Numbered from the stretch's first letter, positions 17,686 through 29,331 are shown. The stretch: 64,000 nt of DNA from Prauserella salsuginis (GCF_024648885.1 NZ_JANBBF010000011.1:62001-126000); one strand, 5' to 3'. Numbers and translations: made by a program. Notes: a model not told the origin generated them from the letters alone.

Positions 17686-17731
17686 CATCCGAGGCCCCTC
17701 CCGGATCGCCGGCCGGGAGGGGCCTCGGATG
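17686..17731. terminator. Perfect 19-bp hairpin after the choline-oxidation operon
   Basis: Arms CATCCGAGGCCCCTCCCGG (17686-17704) and its exact complement (17713-17731) with an eight-base loop. It lies 110 bp past the end of the minus-strand GMC oxidoreductase gene and can act in both directions. Confidence 0.88.
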
Positions 17732-17843
17732 CGGGCCGTGCCCGCGTCGCGCTCGGGGTTCGCGACGCGGGCAGGCTCGGCCGCGGCCGGGTACCGGGGG
17801 AACGCACCCGGACGCGGCGAGACGGTGCCGACGATGCCCGTGG

Positions 17844-19385
17844 TCAGGCGTTGTCGGCCTTGAGCATGTCGGAGCACTTCTCGCCGATGGCCATCGTGGT
17901 GATGTTCGGGTTCACCGCCACGAGGAACGGCATGGCCGAGGCGTCCGCCACGCGCAGCCCGTGCACGCCCTTCACCCGCAGCCGCTCGTCCAGCGGCTTG
18001 TCGGCCTCGGCGCCCATCGGGACGGACGCCGCGGGGTGGTAGACCGTGTTGTGGGTGCGCTGGATGTAGTCGGCGATCTCGTCGTCGGTCCGCACGTCCG
18101 GCCCCGGGAAGAGCTCGGTGCCCGCCCAGTCGCGCATCGCCGGCTGCTCGGCGATCCGGCGCGCCAGCTTGATGCCCTCGGTCATCACGCGCATGTCGTG
18201 CGGATGCGTGAAGTACTTCGGGTCGACGGCCGGCTTGTCGCGGAAGTCGCGGCTGCGCAGCCGCACCGTGCCGCTCGACCGTGCCCGCGTGACGTTCGGC
18301 GTCAGGCAGAACGCGTTCTCCGACGTCGGGTAGCCCTGCCGCACGGTGTGCATGTCGAACGGCACCGAGCCGTAGTGGAACATCAGATCCGGCCGGTCGA
18401 GGCCATCCTCGGTCCGGGTGAAGATGCCGATCTCCCACCACTGCGTCGAGTCCGAGACCATCGGCTGCTTGGCGTCCCAGCTGATGACGCCCTCGGGGTG
18501 GTCCTGCAGCGTGGAGCCGACGCCGGGGGAGTCCACGAGCACGTCGACGCCGAACTCCCGCAGGTGCTCCGCCGGTCCGATGCCCGAGAGCATGAGCAGC
18601 TTCGGGGTGTCGATCGCACCCGTCGAGAGCACGACCTCGCGACGGGCGGTGACGGTGCGCGTGTGGATCTGGTCCTCGTCGAGGTACTGCACGCCCGTGG
18701 CGCGGGTGCCGTCGAAGGTGACCTTCTTGGCCCACGCACCGGTGCGGATCTGCAGGTTCGGCCGGTCCATGACCGGGTGCAGGTACGACACCGACGACGA
18801 GGAACGCGTCCCGTCCTCGCGGGCGTTGATCTGGAACCAGTTCGCGCCGTGGGTCACCGTCGTGCCGGAGTTGAACTCCGTCGTGGGGATGCCCTGCTGC
18901 TCGCACGCTTCCAGCAGTGCCACGCCGCACGGGTCGTTCGGCGGGACGCTGCGGATGGTCACCGGACCGCTGCGGCCGTGGTGCTCACCGGGTCCGTCGT
19001 TGGTCTCCAGCCGCCGGTACAGCGGGAAGACGTTTTTCGCGCCCCAGCCGGGAAGGCCCATCGACTCCCACTCGTCGAGGTCCTCGGCGGGCGCCCAGAA
19101 CGCGATGCACGAGTTGTGCGACGAGCAGCCGCCCAGTACGCGGGCGCGGGCGTGCCGCATGAACGAGTTACCCGATTCCTGTGGCTCGATGAGGTAGTCC
19201 CAGTCGTAGCCGGATTCGAGCAGCGCCATCCAGCGCTTGAGTTCGAGGATGTTGCGGTCATCCACATCGGACGGACCGGCTTCGAGCAGGCACACCGTGA
19301 CGTCGGGGTCCTCGGACAGCCGGGACGCGACCGCCGCGCCTGCGCTGCCGCCGCCCACCACGACGTAGTCGAACTGATCTGCCAT
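17844..19385 (-). CDS. GMC-family oxidoreductase, probable choline dehydrogenase/oxidase
   Basis: 513 residues. FAD-binding VVVGGGSAGAAVASRL and LLEAGP near the N-terminus, GMC signature LGGCSSHN, and the C-terminal catalytic pair in VYHPAASVPMG (His) and NPNITTMAIGEK (Asn). In this operon with a GbsA-like aldehyde dehydrogenase and an APC permease, oxidation of choline to betaine aldehyde is the best guess; other alcohol substrates are possible. ATG 19385 has AGGAGGGAA just upstream and is preferred to the much longer open frame. Confidence 0.88.
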   Translation of the reverse strand: MADQFDYVVVGGGSAGAAVASRLSEDPDVTVCLLEAGPSDVDDRNILELKRWMALLESGYDWDYLIEPQESGNSFMRHARARVLGGCSSHNSCIAFWAPAEDLDEWESMGLPGWGAKNVFPLYRRLETNDGPGEHHGRSGPVTIRSVPPNDPCGVALLEACEQQGIPTTEFNSGTTVTHGANWFQINAREDGTRSSSSVSYLHPVMDRPNLQIRTGAWAKKVTFDGTRATGVQYLDEDQIHTRTVTARREVVLSTGAIDTPKLLMLSGIGPAEHLREFGVDVLVDSPGVGSTLQDHPEGVISWDAKQPMVSDSTQWWEIGIFTRTEDGLDRPDLMFHYGSVPFDMHTVRQGYPTSENAFCLTPNVTRARSSGTVRLRSRDFRDKPAVDPKYFTHPHDMRVMTEGIKLARRIAEQPAMRDWAGTELFPGPDVRTDDEIADYIQRTHNTVYHPAASVPMGAEADKPLDERLRVKGVHGLRVADASAMPFLVAVNPNITTMAIGEKCSDMLKADNA

Positions 19386-19402
19386 GGGAATTCCCTCCTG
19401 GT

Positions 19403-20992
19403 TCAGGCGAGGCTCGAGGCTTCGCGGTCGGCCGTCGTGGCGGTCGTGTCGTCGTCGGATCCCGGCGCCGCGGAGTCCGATTCGGACTCCGCGGGAGCGG
19501 CGTGGTCGGCCAGTACACCGACCTTGTGCCGCTGGACGAACCAGTAGTACGCGAATCCGCCCACGGCCGCGATTCCGACGAACAACACGGCGCTGTACTG
19601 CAGGTACCAGTGGTACGGCGGTTCGGCGTTGTACACCTCGGCGCGCGGCCACGCGAGGTTCACCGTCATGCCCAGGCCCCAGACGACGGCCAGGACGTTG
19701 ATCGGAAGGCCGAGCTTGCCGAGGCTGAACCGGCCCTCCTCCTTCGTCGGCTTCCACTTCCCGCGCAGCCGCGCGACCAGCATCGGGATCGTGACCAGCA
19801 GGTACGAGATGTAGATGAGGATGATCGCCAGCGACGTCACCGCGGTGAAGATCTGCGGCTGGCCGATGTTCACCAGCAGCAGCACCACGGCGAGCACGCC
19901 GATGAACACGGCGGGCAGCACCGGCGTCTGGAACCGCGGGCTGACGCGGGCGAGCCGCTTGCCGCCGGGCAGCGCGTTGTCGCGCGCCATCGCGAACATG
20001 ATGCGGATCGCGGCGGTGTGCACCGCCAGCACGCACACGGTGATCGCGACGAAGATGCCCAGCAGGAACAGCCTGCCGACCAACGGGCCGAGCGCGTCAC
20101 TGAGCACGAACTGCAGTCCGGAGACACCCAGCTCGGGAGCGTTGACGTCGCGGATCGCCATCATGCCGAACAGCAGGATCAGACCGCCGAGCAGGAACGA
20201 GGCGACCAGTGCTCGCAGGATCGCCTTCGGCGCATTGCGGTGCGGGTCGATCGACTCCTCGCCGAGCGAGGCCGCGGTGTCGAAGCCGTACATGACGTAC
20301 GACGAGGCGATACCGGCGACGAGGAACGCCGTCAGGTAGCTGCCACCGTGTGCGGCCTCGGTGCCGGCCGTCTCGAACACGACGGTCGGCGGATTCACCA
20401 CGACCAGCGCCAGCGCGACGATCAGGGCGACCGCGGCGACCAGTTCGATGAACACGCCCGTGCTGTTGATCCGAGCCATGAGCCGCACGCCGTAGGCGTT
20501 GACGAGCGTGGTGAACAGGATCAGCAGCATGGCCAGCACGATGCCGTTGACGGCCGCGTCCGTGGCGTTGCTGCCGTCGCCGATGAATTGGAAGCCCTTC
20601 CAGATCTGCGGGAGCGTGTTCTGGTAGGCCAGCGCGGTGGCCGAGATCGACACGATCGACGCCAGCAGCATCATCCAGCCTGCGAGCCAGCCGACGTGGC
20701 GCCCGCCGAGCTTTTTCGCCCAGTTGTAGACCGAACCTGCGATGGGATAGCGCGAGGCCAGCTCGGCGAAACTCAACGCCACCAGCAACTGTCCGACGAA
20801 CACGATCGGCCAGGACCACCAGTAGGCGGGACCGCCGAGGCCGAGTCCGAAATAGGACAGTTGGAAGGTGCCGGTGAGCACCGAGATGTAGCTGATCCCG
20901 GCGGCGAACGTATGGAATCCGCCGAGGCTGCGTTTCAGTTTGTTGGTGTAGCCGAACTCGCCGAGTCCGGCGTCGTGGTTGGGCGCACTCAT
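19403..20992 (-). CDS. APC-superfamily amino acid/amine permease
   Basis: 529 residues, 12 membrane helices, with the APC features LSYFGLGLGGPAYWWSWP, LASRYPIAGSVYNW and GFDTAASLGEESIDPHRNAPKA. Members next to choline or ethanolamine oxidation genes import the amine substrate. The gene is 17 bases from the downstream oxidoreductase and about 117 bases after the aldehyde dehydrogenase. ATG 20992 is preceded by AAAGGAG. Confidence 0.9.
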   Translation of the reverse strand: MSAPNHDAGLGEFGYTNKLKRSLGGFHTFAAGISYISVLTGTFQLSYFGLGLGGPAYWWSWPIVFVGQLLVALSFAELASRYPIAGSVYNWAKKLGGRHVGWLAGWMMLLASIVSISATALAYQNTLPQIWKGFQFIGDGSNATDAAVNGIVLAMLLILFTTLVNAYGVRLMARINSTGVFIELVAAVALIVALALVVVNPPTVVFETAGTEAAHGGSYLTAFLVAGIASSYVMYGFDTAASLGEESIDPHRNAPKAILRALVASFLLGGLILLFGMMAIRDVNAPELGVSGLQFVLSDALGPLVGRLFLLGIFVAITVCVLAVHTAAIRIMFAMARDNALPGGKRLARVSPRFQTPVLPAVFIGVLAVVLLLVNIGQPQIFTAVTSLAIILIYISYLLVTIPMLVARLRGKWKPTKEEGRFSLGKLGLPINVLAVVWGLGMTVNLAWPRAEVYNAEPPYHWYLQYSAVLFVGIAAVGGFAYYWFVQRHKVGVLADHAAPAESESDSAAPGSDDDTTATTADREASSLA

Positions 20993-21109
20993 GCCCCGAA
21001 CTCCTTTCCCGGATTCTGTGCCCGCCGGTGTGCGGGCACAGCTGTCCCGGGTGGTTGTTTCCTGCGTAGTGCGAAATGCGCGGAGATCGTTCCGCGCCGT
21101 GATGCCGGC

Positions 21110-22603
21110 TTATTCGCCGGAGAACCATTGCTGCGGGCCGGGCCGCAGATTCTGGTAGACGTGCTTGGCTTCCTGGTATTCGCCGAGGCCGCCGCGGCCG
21201 AGTTCCCGGCCGATGCCGGACTGCTTGAACCCGCCCCACTCGGCCTGCGGCAGGTACGGGTGGAAGTCGTTGATCCAGACGGTGCCGTGGCGCAGCCGGT
21301 TCGCCACGCGCTGGGCCTTGGCCGGGTCGCCGGTGAACACGGCGCCGGCGAGGCCGTAGTGCGTGTCGTTGGCGATCCGCACGGCGTCGTCCTCGTCGGT
21401 GAATCGTTCGACGGTCAGCACCGGGCCGAACGACTCCTCGGTGACGGCGTACGAGCCCTGCTCGACCTCGTCGAGGACGGTCGGCAGGTAGAAGTGGCCT
21501 GCCGCGTAGCGCTCACCGTCGGGCCGGGCGCCGCCGGTGCGCAGCACGGCGCCCTCGGCGATCGACTTCGCGACGTAGTCCTCGACCTTGTGCAGGTGGC
21601 CTTCCGAGATGAGCGGGCCGGTCTCGGCGTCGTTGTCGAACGGACCCCCGAGGCGGATCCGCTCTGCCCTGCGCACGATCTCGTCGACCAGCGCATCGTG
21701 CAGTTCGTCCTGCACGATCAGGCGCGCACCGGCGGAACACACCTGGCCGGAGTGCAGGAAGATCGCGGTGAGTGCGAAGTCGACGGCCGTGTCGAAGTCG
21801 GCGTCGGCGAACACGACGTTCGGGTTCTTGCCGCCGAGTTCGAGCGCGACCTTCTTCACCGTCGGCGCCGCCAGCGCGGAGATCGTGCGGCCGGTGTGGA
21901 GCCCGCCCGTGAACGAGACGAGGTCGACGTCCGGGTGCTCGGCCAGCACACTGCCGACCTCCGCGCCCGCGCCCAGCACCAGGTTGCCCACGCCCGCCGG
22001 CAGTCCGGCCTCGTCGAGCGCGCGCATCAGCAGGATCGCCGTGCTCGGCGTGAGCTCGCTGGGCTTGAGCACGAACGTGTCACCAGCCGCGATCGCGGGC
22101 GCCACCTTCCATGCGACCTGCAGCAGCGGGAAGTTCCACGGCGTGATCATGCCGCACACGCCGACGGGCTCGTACTGCACGCGGCTGATCGCATCGGGGC
22201 TGCCGGTGTCGACGACACGTCCGGCATCGTTGCCGGCGAGCTTGCCGAAGTAGCGGAAGCAGGCGGCGATGTCGTCCATGTCGAATTCGCTCTCGACGAG
22301 CCGTTTTCCGGTGTCGAGCGATTCCGCGCGGGCGAACTCGGCCTTGTCGCGGACCAGGATGTCGGCGACGCGCAGCAGCAGGTCACCGCGGTCCCACGCC
22401 GAGCTCGACGCCCAGGTGCCCTCGTCGAACGCCCTGCGCGCGGCGGCGACGGCCTGCTGGGCGTCGGCTCGCTCCGCTTCGGCGACGGTGGTGACCAGCG
22501 TGCCGTCGGCGGGGGAGTGGATCTGTCTCGTCTGTCCGCCCGCGGCGGTTCGCCATTCGCCGTCGATGAACAGCGTGGCAGCCGAATTGTCGGCGTGCGG
22601 CAT
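21110..22603 (-). CDS. Betaine aldehyde dehydrogenase-like aldehyde dehydrogenase
   Basis: 497 residues. Catalytic Glu in VALELGGKNP and catalytic Cys in HSGQVCSAGARL; N-terminal FIDGEW and proofreading C-terminus AEWGGFKQSGIGRELGRGGL...YQEAKHVYQNL match the GbsA/BetB branch. It would convert betaine aldehyde to glycine betaine, an osmoprotectant, with NAD(P). It is the first gene of the three-gene operon, with a putative promoter at 22861-22889, leaving an untranslated leader of ~250 bases. Confidence 0.9.
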   Translation of the reverse strand: MPHADNSAATLFIDGEWRTAAGGQTRQIHSPADGTLVTTVAEAERADAQQAVAAARRAFDEGTWASSSAWDRGDLLLRVADILVRDKAEFARAESLDTGKRLVESEFDMDDIAACFRYFGKLAGNDAGRVVDTGSPDAISRVQYEPVGVCGMITPWNFPLLQVAWKVAPAIAAGDTFVLKPSELTPSTAILLMRALDEAGLPAGVGNLVLGAGAEVGSVLAEHPDVDLVSFTGGLHTGRTISALAAPTVKKVALELGGKNPNVVFADADFDTAVDFALTAIFLHSGQVCSAGARLIVQDELHDALVDEIVRRAERIRLGGPFDNDAETGPLISEGHLHKVEDYVAKSIAEGAVLRTGGARPDGERYAAGHFYLPTVLDEVEQGSYAVTEESFGPVLTVERFTDEDDAVRIANDTHYGLAGAVFTGDPAKAQRVANRLRHGTVWINDFHPYLPQAEWGGFKQSGIGRELGRGGLGEYQEAKHVYQNLRPGPQQWFSGE

Positions 22604-22860
22604 GATCGTCTCGCCCTTTTCTCGTTCGTCGGCGTGTTCGTGTCGGTTTCGGCTCGCTGCTGCGTGCGGCCGTTTCGCGTTCGTCGTCGCGTTTCGCCGG
22701 TGGCCTTATCGGCCGCCGGATTCCGGCTGCGGCACCGTTTCCGCGGACATGTTTCCGCGTCGATTCCGGGCGTCGAAATGGGTTCGACGGTGCGGGCGGT
22801 GCCGGCGCGGAGTCGTTTCCCGTAACGGGTTCTTCCGTGTCGGTGTGGCGCCGGTGAAGG

Positions 22861-22889
22861 ACACTAACACCGACCTGTACATCTGTACA
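22861..22889 (-). promoter_or_regulatory. Putative promoter and operator for the choline operon
   Basis: On the minus strand TGTACA (22889-22884) and TAGTGT (22866-22861) are spaced 17 bases apart, as -35 and -10 elements. A pair of TGTACA palindromes separated by two bases (22876-22889) overlaps the -35 box and spacer, a good place for the divergent TetR/BetI-like repressor to bind. The rest of the 424-bp gap 22604-23027 holds no ORF I can support. Confidence 0.6.
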
Positions 22890-23027
22890 CCAATGGCGTC
22901 GAGACTTCTGTGAACTCGACGAGAAATGCGCCGCCGAGCAGTGCATTCGCGATACCGGTGATCTGCGCCGCACCGCGCTGCCCGCCCGGCATGGCAAGGT
23001 GAAAGCCTCGACCACGAGACGTCAGCT

Positions 23028-23660
23028 GTGAAGGACCCCGAGGCTGTGACTACCCCCGACGCGACCACCTCCGATGTGGCCGCATCCGCCGCGAAACAGG
23101 CCCGGTCGAACGGTGCGCGTGCGGCCGGGCAGCGCGACCCGGACCGCAGGCAGCGCATCGCCCGGGCCGCCATCGAGGTGGTCGCCGAGGTCGGCGTCGA
23201 GAAGCTGACGCACCGGCGGGTCGCCGCGGCCGCGGGCGTGCCACTCGGGTCGACCACCTACTACTTCAAGACGCTCGACGACCTGCTGGCCAGTGCGCTT
23301 CGGCAGGCAGCGGACGACGACGTCGAGCATCTGCGCACGTGGGCGGCGGGGCTGGACGCGGGAGGCGAGCTCGCCGAGGCGCTCGCCGAGCTCGTCCTGC
23401 ACTACCTCGGCCCGGCGCGGGCGCAGACGGTCGTCGAACACCAGCTCTACATCGCGGCCCTGCATCGGCCCGCGTTGCAGCACGTCAGCCAGGAATGGGA
23501 CACCGCGCTCGCCGACCTGTTCGCCGGCTACACCGACGCCGAGACCGGCCGCGCACTGTCGGTGCTGTTCTGCGGCTGGCAGCTCCAGGGCATCGTGCGT
23601 GAACAACTGCCCGAACGTCGCGAGGTCGAGGCCTCGTTCCGCAGGTTGCTCGCCGGCTGA
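23028..23660 (+). CDS. TetR family regulator, BetI-like by context
   Basis: 210 residues. Helix-turn-helix at about residues 40-85 (ARAAIEVVAEVGVEKLTHRRVAAAAGVPLGSTTYYF, here described by its ends), then a helical ligand domain. Divergent from the betaine operon, so it probably represses those genes until choline or an aldehyde is present. The start is either GTG 23028 or GTG 23046; neither has a decisive ribosome site. Confidence 0.85.
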   Translation: MKDPEAVTTPDATTSDVAASAAKQARSNGARAAGQRDPDRRQRIARAAIEVVAEVGVEKLTHRRVAAAAGVPLGSTTYYFKTLDDLLASALRQAADDDVEHLRTWAAGLDAGGELAEALAELVLHYLGPARAQTVVEHQLYIAALHRPALQHVSQEWDTALADLFAGYTDAETGRALSVLFCGWQLQGIVREQLPERREVEASFRRLLAG

Positions 23661-23822
23661 CGCGCTCGGCCGAGGAGTCCGAGCCGTGGCCGAGTGCGGT
23701 CGACTGGGCCGCCGCGGTCGGCCCGGGCTTCGCGGTCGATCCGGGCTTCGCGGTCGGCTCGGGTCGTCCGTCCGCGGCAGCGCACCCGGCGGATGTCGGT
23801 GCCCGGCGTTAGCGTCGCGGAC

Positions 23823-24245
23823 ATGGCGCTCACAGTGGAAGAACGTGAACAGTTCCTGGCCGAGCCGCACATCGGTGCGCTGTCCGTGGTCGAGTCGACC
23901 GAACGGGCGCCGCTGAACGTGCCGATCTGGTATCAGTACACGCCCGGCGGCACCCTGTGGGTCCGCACCGGTGCCGACTCGCGCAAGACGCGCGCGATCC
24001 GCGCAGCCGGCCGGTTCAGTCTCATGGTCCAGCGGGTCGAGCCGACGATCCGGTACGTCAGCGTCGAAGGCCCCGCGGAGTTCTCGGAGGACAGCCACGA
24101 CCTGTCGGTCGAGATGGCCGTCCGTTACCTGGCCGCGGAACAGGCCGAGGAGTTCCTCGAGTACGAGCGCAAGTACCTCGGTGAACACATCGTGATCACC
24201 ATGCGGCCGCAGCACTGGCTGTCCGCAGACATGGGCTCGCTCTGA
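23823..24245 (+). CDS. Pyridoxamine 5'-phosphate oxidase-like flavin/F420-binding protein
   Basis: 140 residues, a single split-barrel domain: LAEPHIGALSVVE, PIWYQYTPGGTLWVRTGADSRKTRAIRAAGRFSLMV (shown by family layout) and RYVSVEGPAEF. These small actinobacterial proteins reduce or bind substrates with F420 or FMN; the true substrate is unknown. Between this gene and the TetR gene is a short 18-bp direct duplication (around 23718-23760) containing CGGGCTTCGCGGTCG. Confidence 0.85.
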   Translation: MALTVEEREQFLAEPHIGALSVVESTERAPLNVPIWYQYTPGGTLWVRTGADSRKTRAIRAAGRFSLMVQRVEPTIRYVSVEGPAEFSEDSHDLSVEMAVRYLAAEQAEEFLEYERKYLGEHIVITMRPQHWLSADMGSL

Positions 24246-24266
24246 CCCTCCCTGTTCCGGCGGCAG

Positions 24267-24425
24267 CTACATGGTCAGGCGGAGTTCGTCCGTCTCGGGA
24301 ATCTCCAGCGCCTCGTAGCGCCGGCTGTGCGTGCCGCCGGACGTCGCCCACCGCTCCGTGCCGGTCCAGGCCGGGATCGACAGCCGTGCCAGGACCGAGG
24401 GCCGCGGTAGGACCGGCGGTGACGC
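24267..24425 (-). other. Possible small ORF or gene fragment ending ...TDELRLTM
   Basis: The minus frame ending at TAG 24267-24269 reads RLSIPAWTGTERWATSGG then THSRRYEALEIPETDELRLTM, which has normal amino-acid composition unlike the Arg-rich shadow frames nearby. There is no ATG or GTG inside the good part; a GTG near 24460 would place the start within the upstream terminator hairpin. It may be a small gene with a rare start or the tail of a deleted gene. No family recognised. Confidence 0.3.
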
Positions 24426-24456
24426 GGGGCCGGCGCCGAGAAGCGGCGCCGGCCCC
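24426..24456. terminator. Perfect 13-bp hairpin after the peroxiredoxin gene
   Basis: Arms GGGGCCGGCGCCG (24426-24438) and CGGCGCCGGCCCC (24444-24456) with a five-base loop, immediately beyond the stop of the minus-strand peroxiredoxin gene at 24469. Confidence 0.88.
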
Positions 24457-24468
24457 ACCGGGTGTTGC

Positions 24469-25026
24469 TCAGCTGTCGCCGCGCGCGGGGTAGTCGTTGC
24501 TGGTGACGAAGTCGATGCCGCCGAGCAGTTCGGCCAGCTGCGGCCTGCCGAACGGCATGGAGGTGAGCGAGGCGTAGTAGATCCGGTGTTCGCCGTCGAC
24601 GAGGAAGGTCGCGGGTTCGGGGAACACCTCGGGTTCGTTGTCGCCTGCCGCCGTGGACACGAACAGTCCCCATTCCCGCATCGTCTCGAGCGGGAGGTTG
24701 TAGCCGAGCGGCAACTCGGACAGGTTCCAGTCGTCGCGGATGCGCTCGGCGCGCTCCTGGTTCTCGGCGCTGATCCCGATGGGTTCGACGCCCAGTCGGG
24801 CCAGCTCGTCGGCGCTGTCGCGGATGGCGGCGAGCTGGTTGCGGCACACCGGGCAGTGCAGGCCACGGTAGAACACGATCATCGTGAACGCGGCGGGCTG
24901 CTGCTCGGACAGGCTCCACCGGCCGCCGCCGACGAGGTCGACGGTGAGCTCGGGTGCCGTGCTGCGTGGCCGGGGCGGAGCGGGGAGGGTGATGCTCGGT
25001 GCGCTGTCGGCCGGAGTGGCGGTCAT
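24469..25026 (-). CDS. AhpC/TSA-type peroxiredoxin-like protein
   Basis: 185 residues with a thioredoxin fold. The active segment FYRGLHCPVCRNQLAAI carries the peroxidatic Cys with a second Cys three residues on (CPVC), typical of the one-domain peroxiredoxin-like family. ATG 25026 follows AAGGAGCG. It lies 70 bp behind the MFS gene and probably shares its ArsR-controlled transcript, suggesting a response to oxidative or electrophile stress. Confidence 0.88.
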   Translation of the reverse strand: MTATPADSAPSITLPAPPRPRSTAPELTVDLVGGGRWSLSEQQPAAFTMIVFYRGLHCPVCRNQLAAIRDSADELARLGVEPIGISAENQERAERIRDDWNLSELPLGYNLPLETMREWGLFVSTAAGDNEPEVFPEPATFLVDGEHRIYYASLTSMPFGRPQLAELLGGIDFVTSNDYPARGDS

Positions 25027-25096
25027 GGATTCGCTCCTTGTCTGGTGAGGCTCGTACCGATGCGGCGCGGCCTTCGGTGGTTCGGCCCGTCGTGGT

Positions 25097-26335
25097 TCAC
25101 GAGGCCGCGTTCGTCGAGACCGGTGTCTCGGTGTCCTCGGTCGTGTCGGCGGCCGGGGCCGGGCGGACCAGGGCGCAGGCGACGCCGATGGCCAGCCAGA
25201 CGGTGCCGACGAGCGGGATGGCGGCGGGGCCGTAGTTGTCGACCAGGTAGCCGCCGAGTGCGGCACCGAGTGCGCTGCCGCCGTAGAGGCCACTGATGCC
25301 CAGCGACATGGCGAGCATCGGCTGGTCGTCGGCGACGCTCATGATGCCGGCCTGGATGACCGGGCTCAGCGCCCACGCGAAAACCGACCACACGGCGACG
25401 AACAGGAACAACGTCAGGCCGAAACCGGCGCCGGAGGCGAGATAGGCCGCCAGCGCCCCCAGGGCCAGGCAGTGGCCGCCGAGCACGATCAGCCGTGCCG
25501 GCCGCGGGGACAGCCGGTCGCTGAGTGCGCCGCCGAAGAACACGGCCACGACGCCGACCAGGCCGACGACCAGTAGTGCCACCGTGACGTCGCTTGCGGT
25601 GGCGTCGAGCTGCTCGGTGAAGATCGTGCCGAGGTAGCTGTAGAACATCAGGCCGCCCGCACCGGACAGGAACATCGCCGCGACCAGGGCGAGCACCCGT
25701 GGGTTGCGGACCGGAGCGAGCCGCGCGGCGATGCCGGTGACGGGGCCGCCGGGCACCGACGGCGCGAGTGCGGCGCTGAGCGCGGCCACCAGTGCGCCGA
25801 TGACGGCGATCAGTGCGAAGGTCGCGCGCCACGACAGGACGTCACCGAGGAACGCGCCGAACGGCACGCCGGTGAACAGCGCCACGGTCAGACCGGCTGT
25901 GACGACCGCGAGGTACCGGCCGCTCTTGCCTTCCGGTGCTCCCATACCGGCGATCACCATGCAGGTCGGGGAGACGGCGGCGGCCGCGAGTCCGGCCACG
26001 ACCCGGAGGATCAGGGTGAGCACGAAATCGTCGCTGATCGCGACGGCGGCGTTGGCAACGGCGAAGATCACCAGCGACCAGGTCAGTACCACCTTCTTGT
26101 CGAGCCGGTCGGTGAGGAACGCCAGGATCGGCGCTCCCGCGGCGAAGGCGATCGCGAAGGCCGTCACCAGCAGACCGGCGGTTCCCGGCGTGACCCCGAG
26201 ATCACGGGCCACGTCCGGCAGGATCCCCGAGATCACGAACTCGTCGGTGCCCAGGGCAAGCATTCCGACGAACAAGCACAGGAGCCAGACCGGGTAACCG
26301 GCAACGCTGAGCGTCGAGGTGCGGTGGCTCGACAT
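25097..26335 (-). CDS. MFS drug efflux transporter (DHA1, Cmx/AraJ type)
   Basis: 412 residues, 12 helices. DHA1 signature features: LALGTDEFVISGILPDVA in helix 1, FLTDRLDKK in the loop 2-3, and the helix-4 to helix-5 motif RVVAGLAAAAVSPT...GVPFGAFLGD. This branch includes chloramphenicol and arabinose-polymer exporters; the substrate is unknown. ATG 26335 is preceded by GAGGAACC. Divergent from an ArsR regulator, so likely induced by its ligand. Confidence 0.9.
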   Translation of the reverse strand: MSSHRTSTLSVAGYPVWLLCLFVGMLALGTDEFVISGILPDVARDLGVTPGTAGLLVTAFAIAFAAGAPILAFLTDRLDKKVVLTWSLVIFAVANAAVAISDDFVLTLILRVVAGLAAAAVSPTCMVIAGMGAPEGKSGRYLAVVTAGLTVALFTGVPFGAFLGDVLSWRATFALIAVIGALVAALSAALAPSVPGGPVTGIAARLAPVRNPRVLALVAAMFLSGAGGLMFYSYLGTIFTEQLDATASDVTVALLVVGLVGVVAVFFGGALSDRLSPRPARLIVLGGHCLALGALAAYLASGAGFGLTLFLFVAVWSVFAWALSPVIQAGIMSVADDQPMLAMSLGISGLYGGSALGAALGGYLVDNYGPAAIPLVGTVWLAIGVACALVRPAPAADTTEDTETPVSTNAAS

Positions 26336-26352
26336 GGTTCCTCATTTCTATC

Positions 26353-26390
26353 TTCGACGAACATCGAACGATCGGGGTTCATAGTATGAT
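26353..26390. promoter_or_regulatory. Operator and promoter between MFS pump and ArsR regulator
   Basis: The inverted repeat TTCGA-N6-TCGAA (26353-26368) sits midway between the divergent genes. On the plus strand TATGAT (26385-26390) is a good -10 hexamer whose expected start of transcription is at or next to the ATG at 26398, suggesting a leaderless regulator mRNA. Confidence 0.55.
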
Positions 26391-26397
26391 CGACCGC

Positions 26398-26748
26398 ATG
26401 GCCGCCGCAACACACCCCGCGATGGAGGACCTCGACCTGCCGACGGTGATGCACGCCCTCGCCGATCCCATCCGCCTGGGCCTGGTGAGGCTGCTGAGCG
26501 ACGGCGAGGAACGGGCATGGGGCGACCTGGACGCGCCGGTCGCCAACTCCACGCTGAGTCACCACCTCAAGGTCCTGCGGTCCGCGGGCATCACCCGCAC
26601 CCGCGAAGAGGGAAAGCGGTGCTTCGTACGGCTACGCAGCGACGATTTCGAAGGCCGGTTCCCCGGCCTGCTCGACACGACACTCGCGTTGGCGGCCGAA
26701 GCAGGCACGGGCGTCGCCGACGTCCGGCTGCACAGCGCGGCGGCGTAG
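26398..26748 (+). CDS. ArsR family winged-helix regulator
   Basis: 116 residues. A single winged-helix domain: VMHALADPIRLGLVRLLSDGEERAWGDL then the recognition segment NSTLSHHLKVLRSAGI and the wing TRTREEGKRCFVRL. No CxC metal site is visible, so the ligand is probably not a soft metal. ATG 26386 is an alternative start four codons upstream, but it lies inside a -10-like hexamer and has no ribosome site; ATG 26398 fits leaderless translation. Controls the divergent pump by inference. Confidence 0.87.
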   Translation: MAAATHPAMEDLDLPTVMHALADPIRLGLVRLLSDGEERAWGDLDAPVANSTLSHHLKVLRSAGITRTREEGKRCFVRLRSDDFEGRFPGLLDTTLALAAEAGTGVADVRLHSAAA

Positions 26749-26768
26749 CACCCGCGGGCACCGCGTGC

Positions 26769-29331
<2,563 letters not shown>

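Noticed and set aside
16590-19547. 985-codon plus-strand ORF
   Set aside because: Crosses the unknown membrane operon, a terminator hairpin and the GMC gene antisense; composition is that of a shadow frame.
19502-22825. 1107-codon plus-strand ORF
   Set aside because: Antisense to the APC permease and aldehyde dehydrogenase genes, both with full family motifs.
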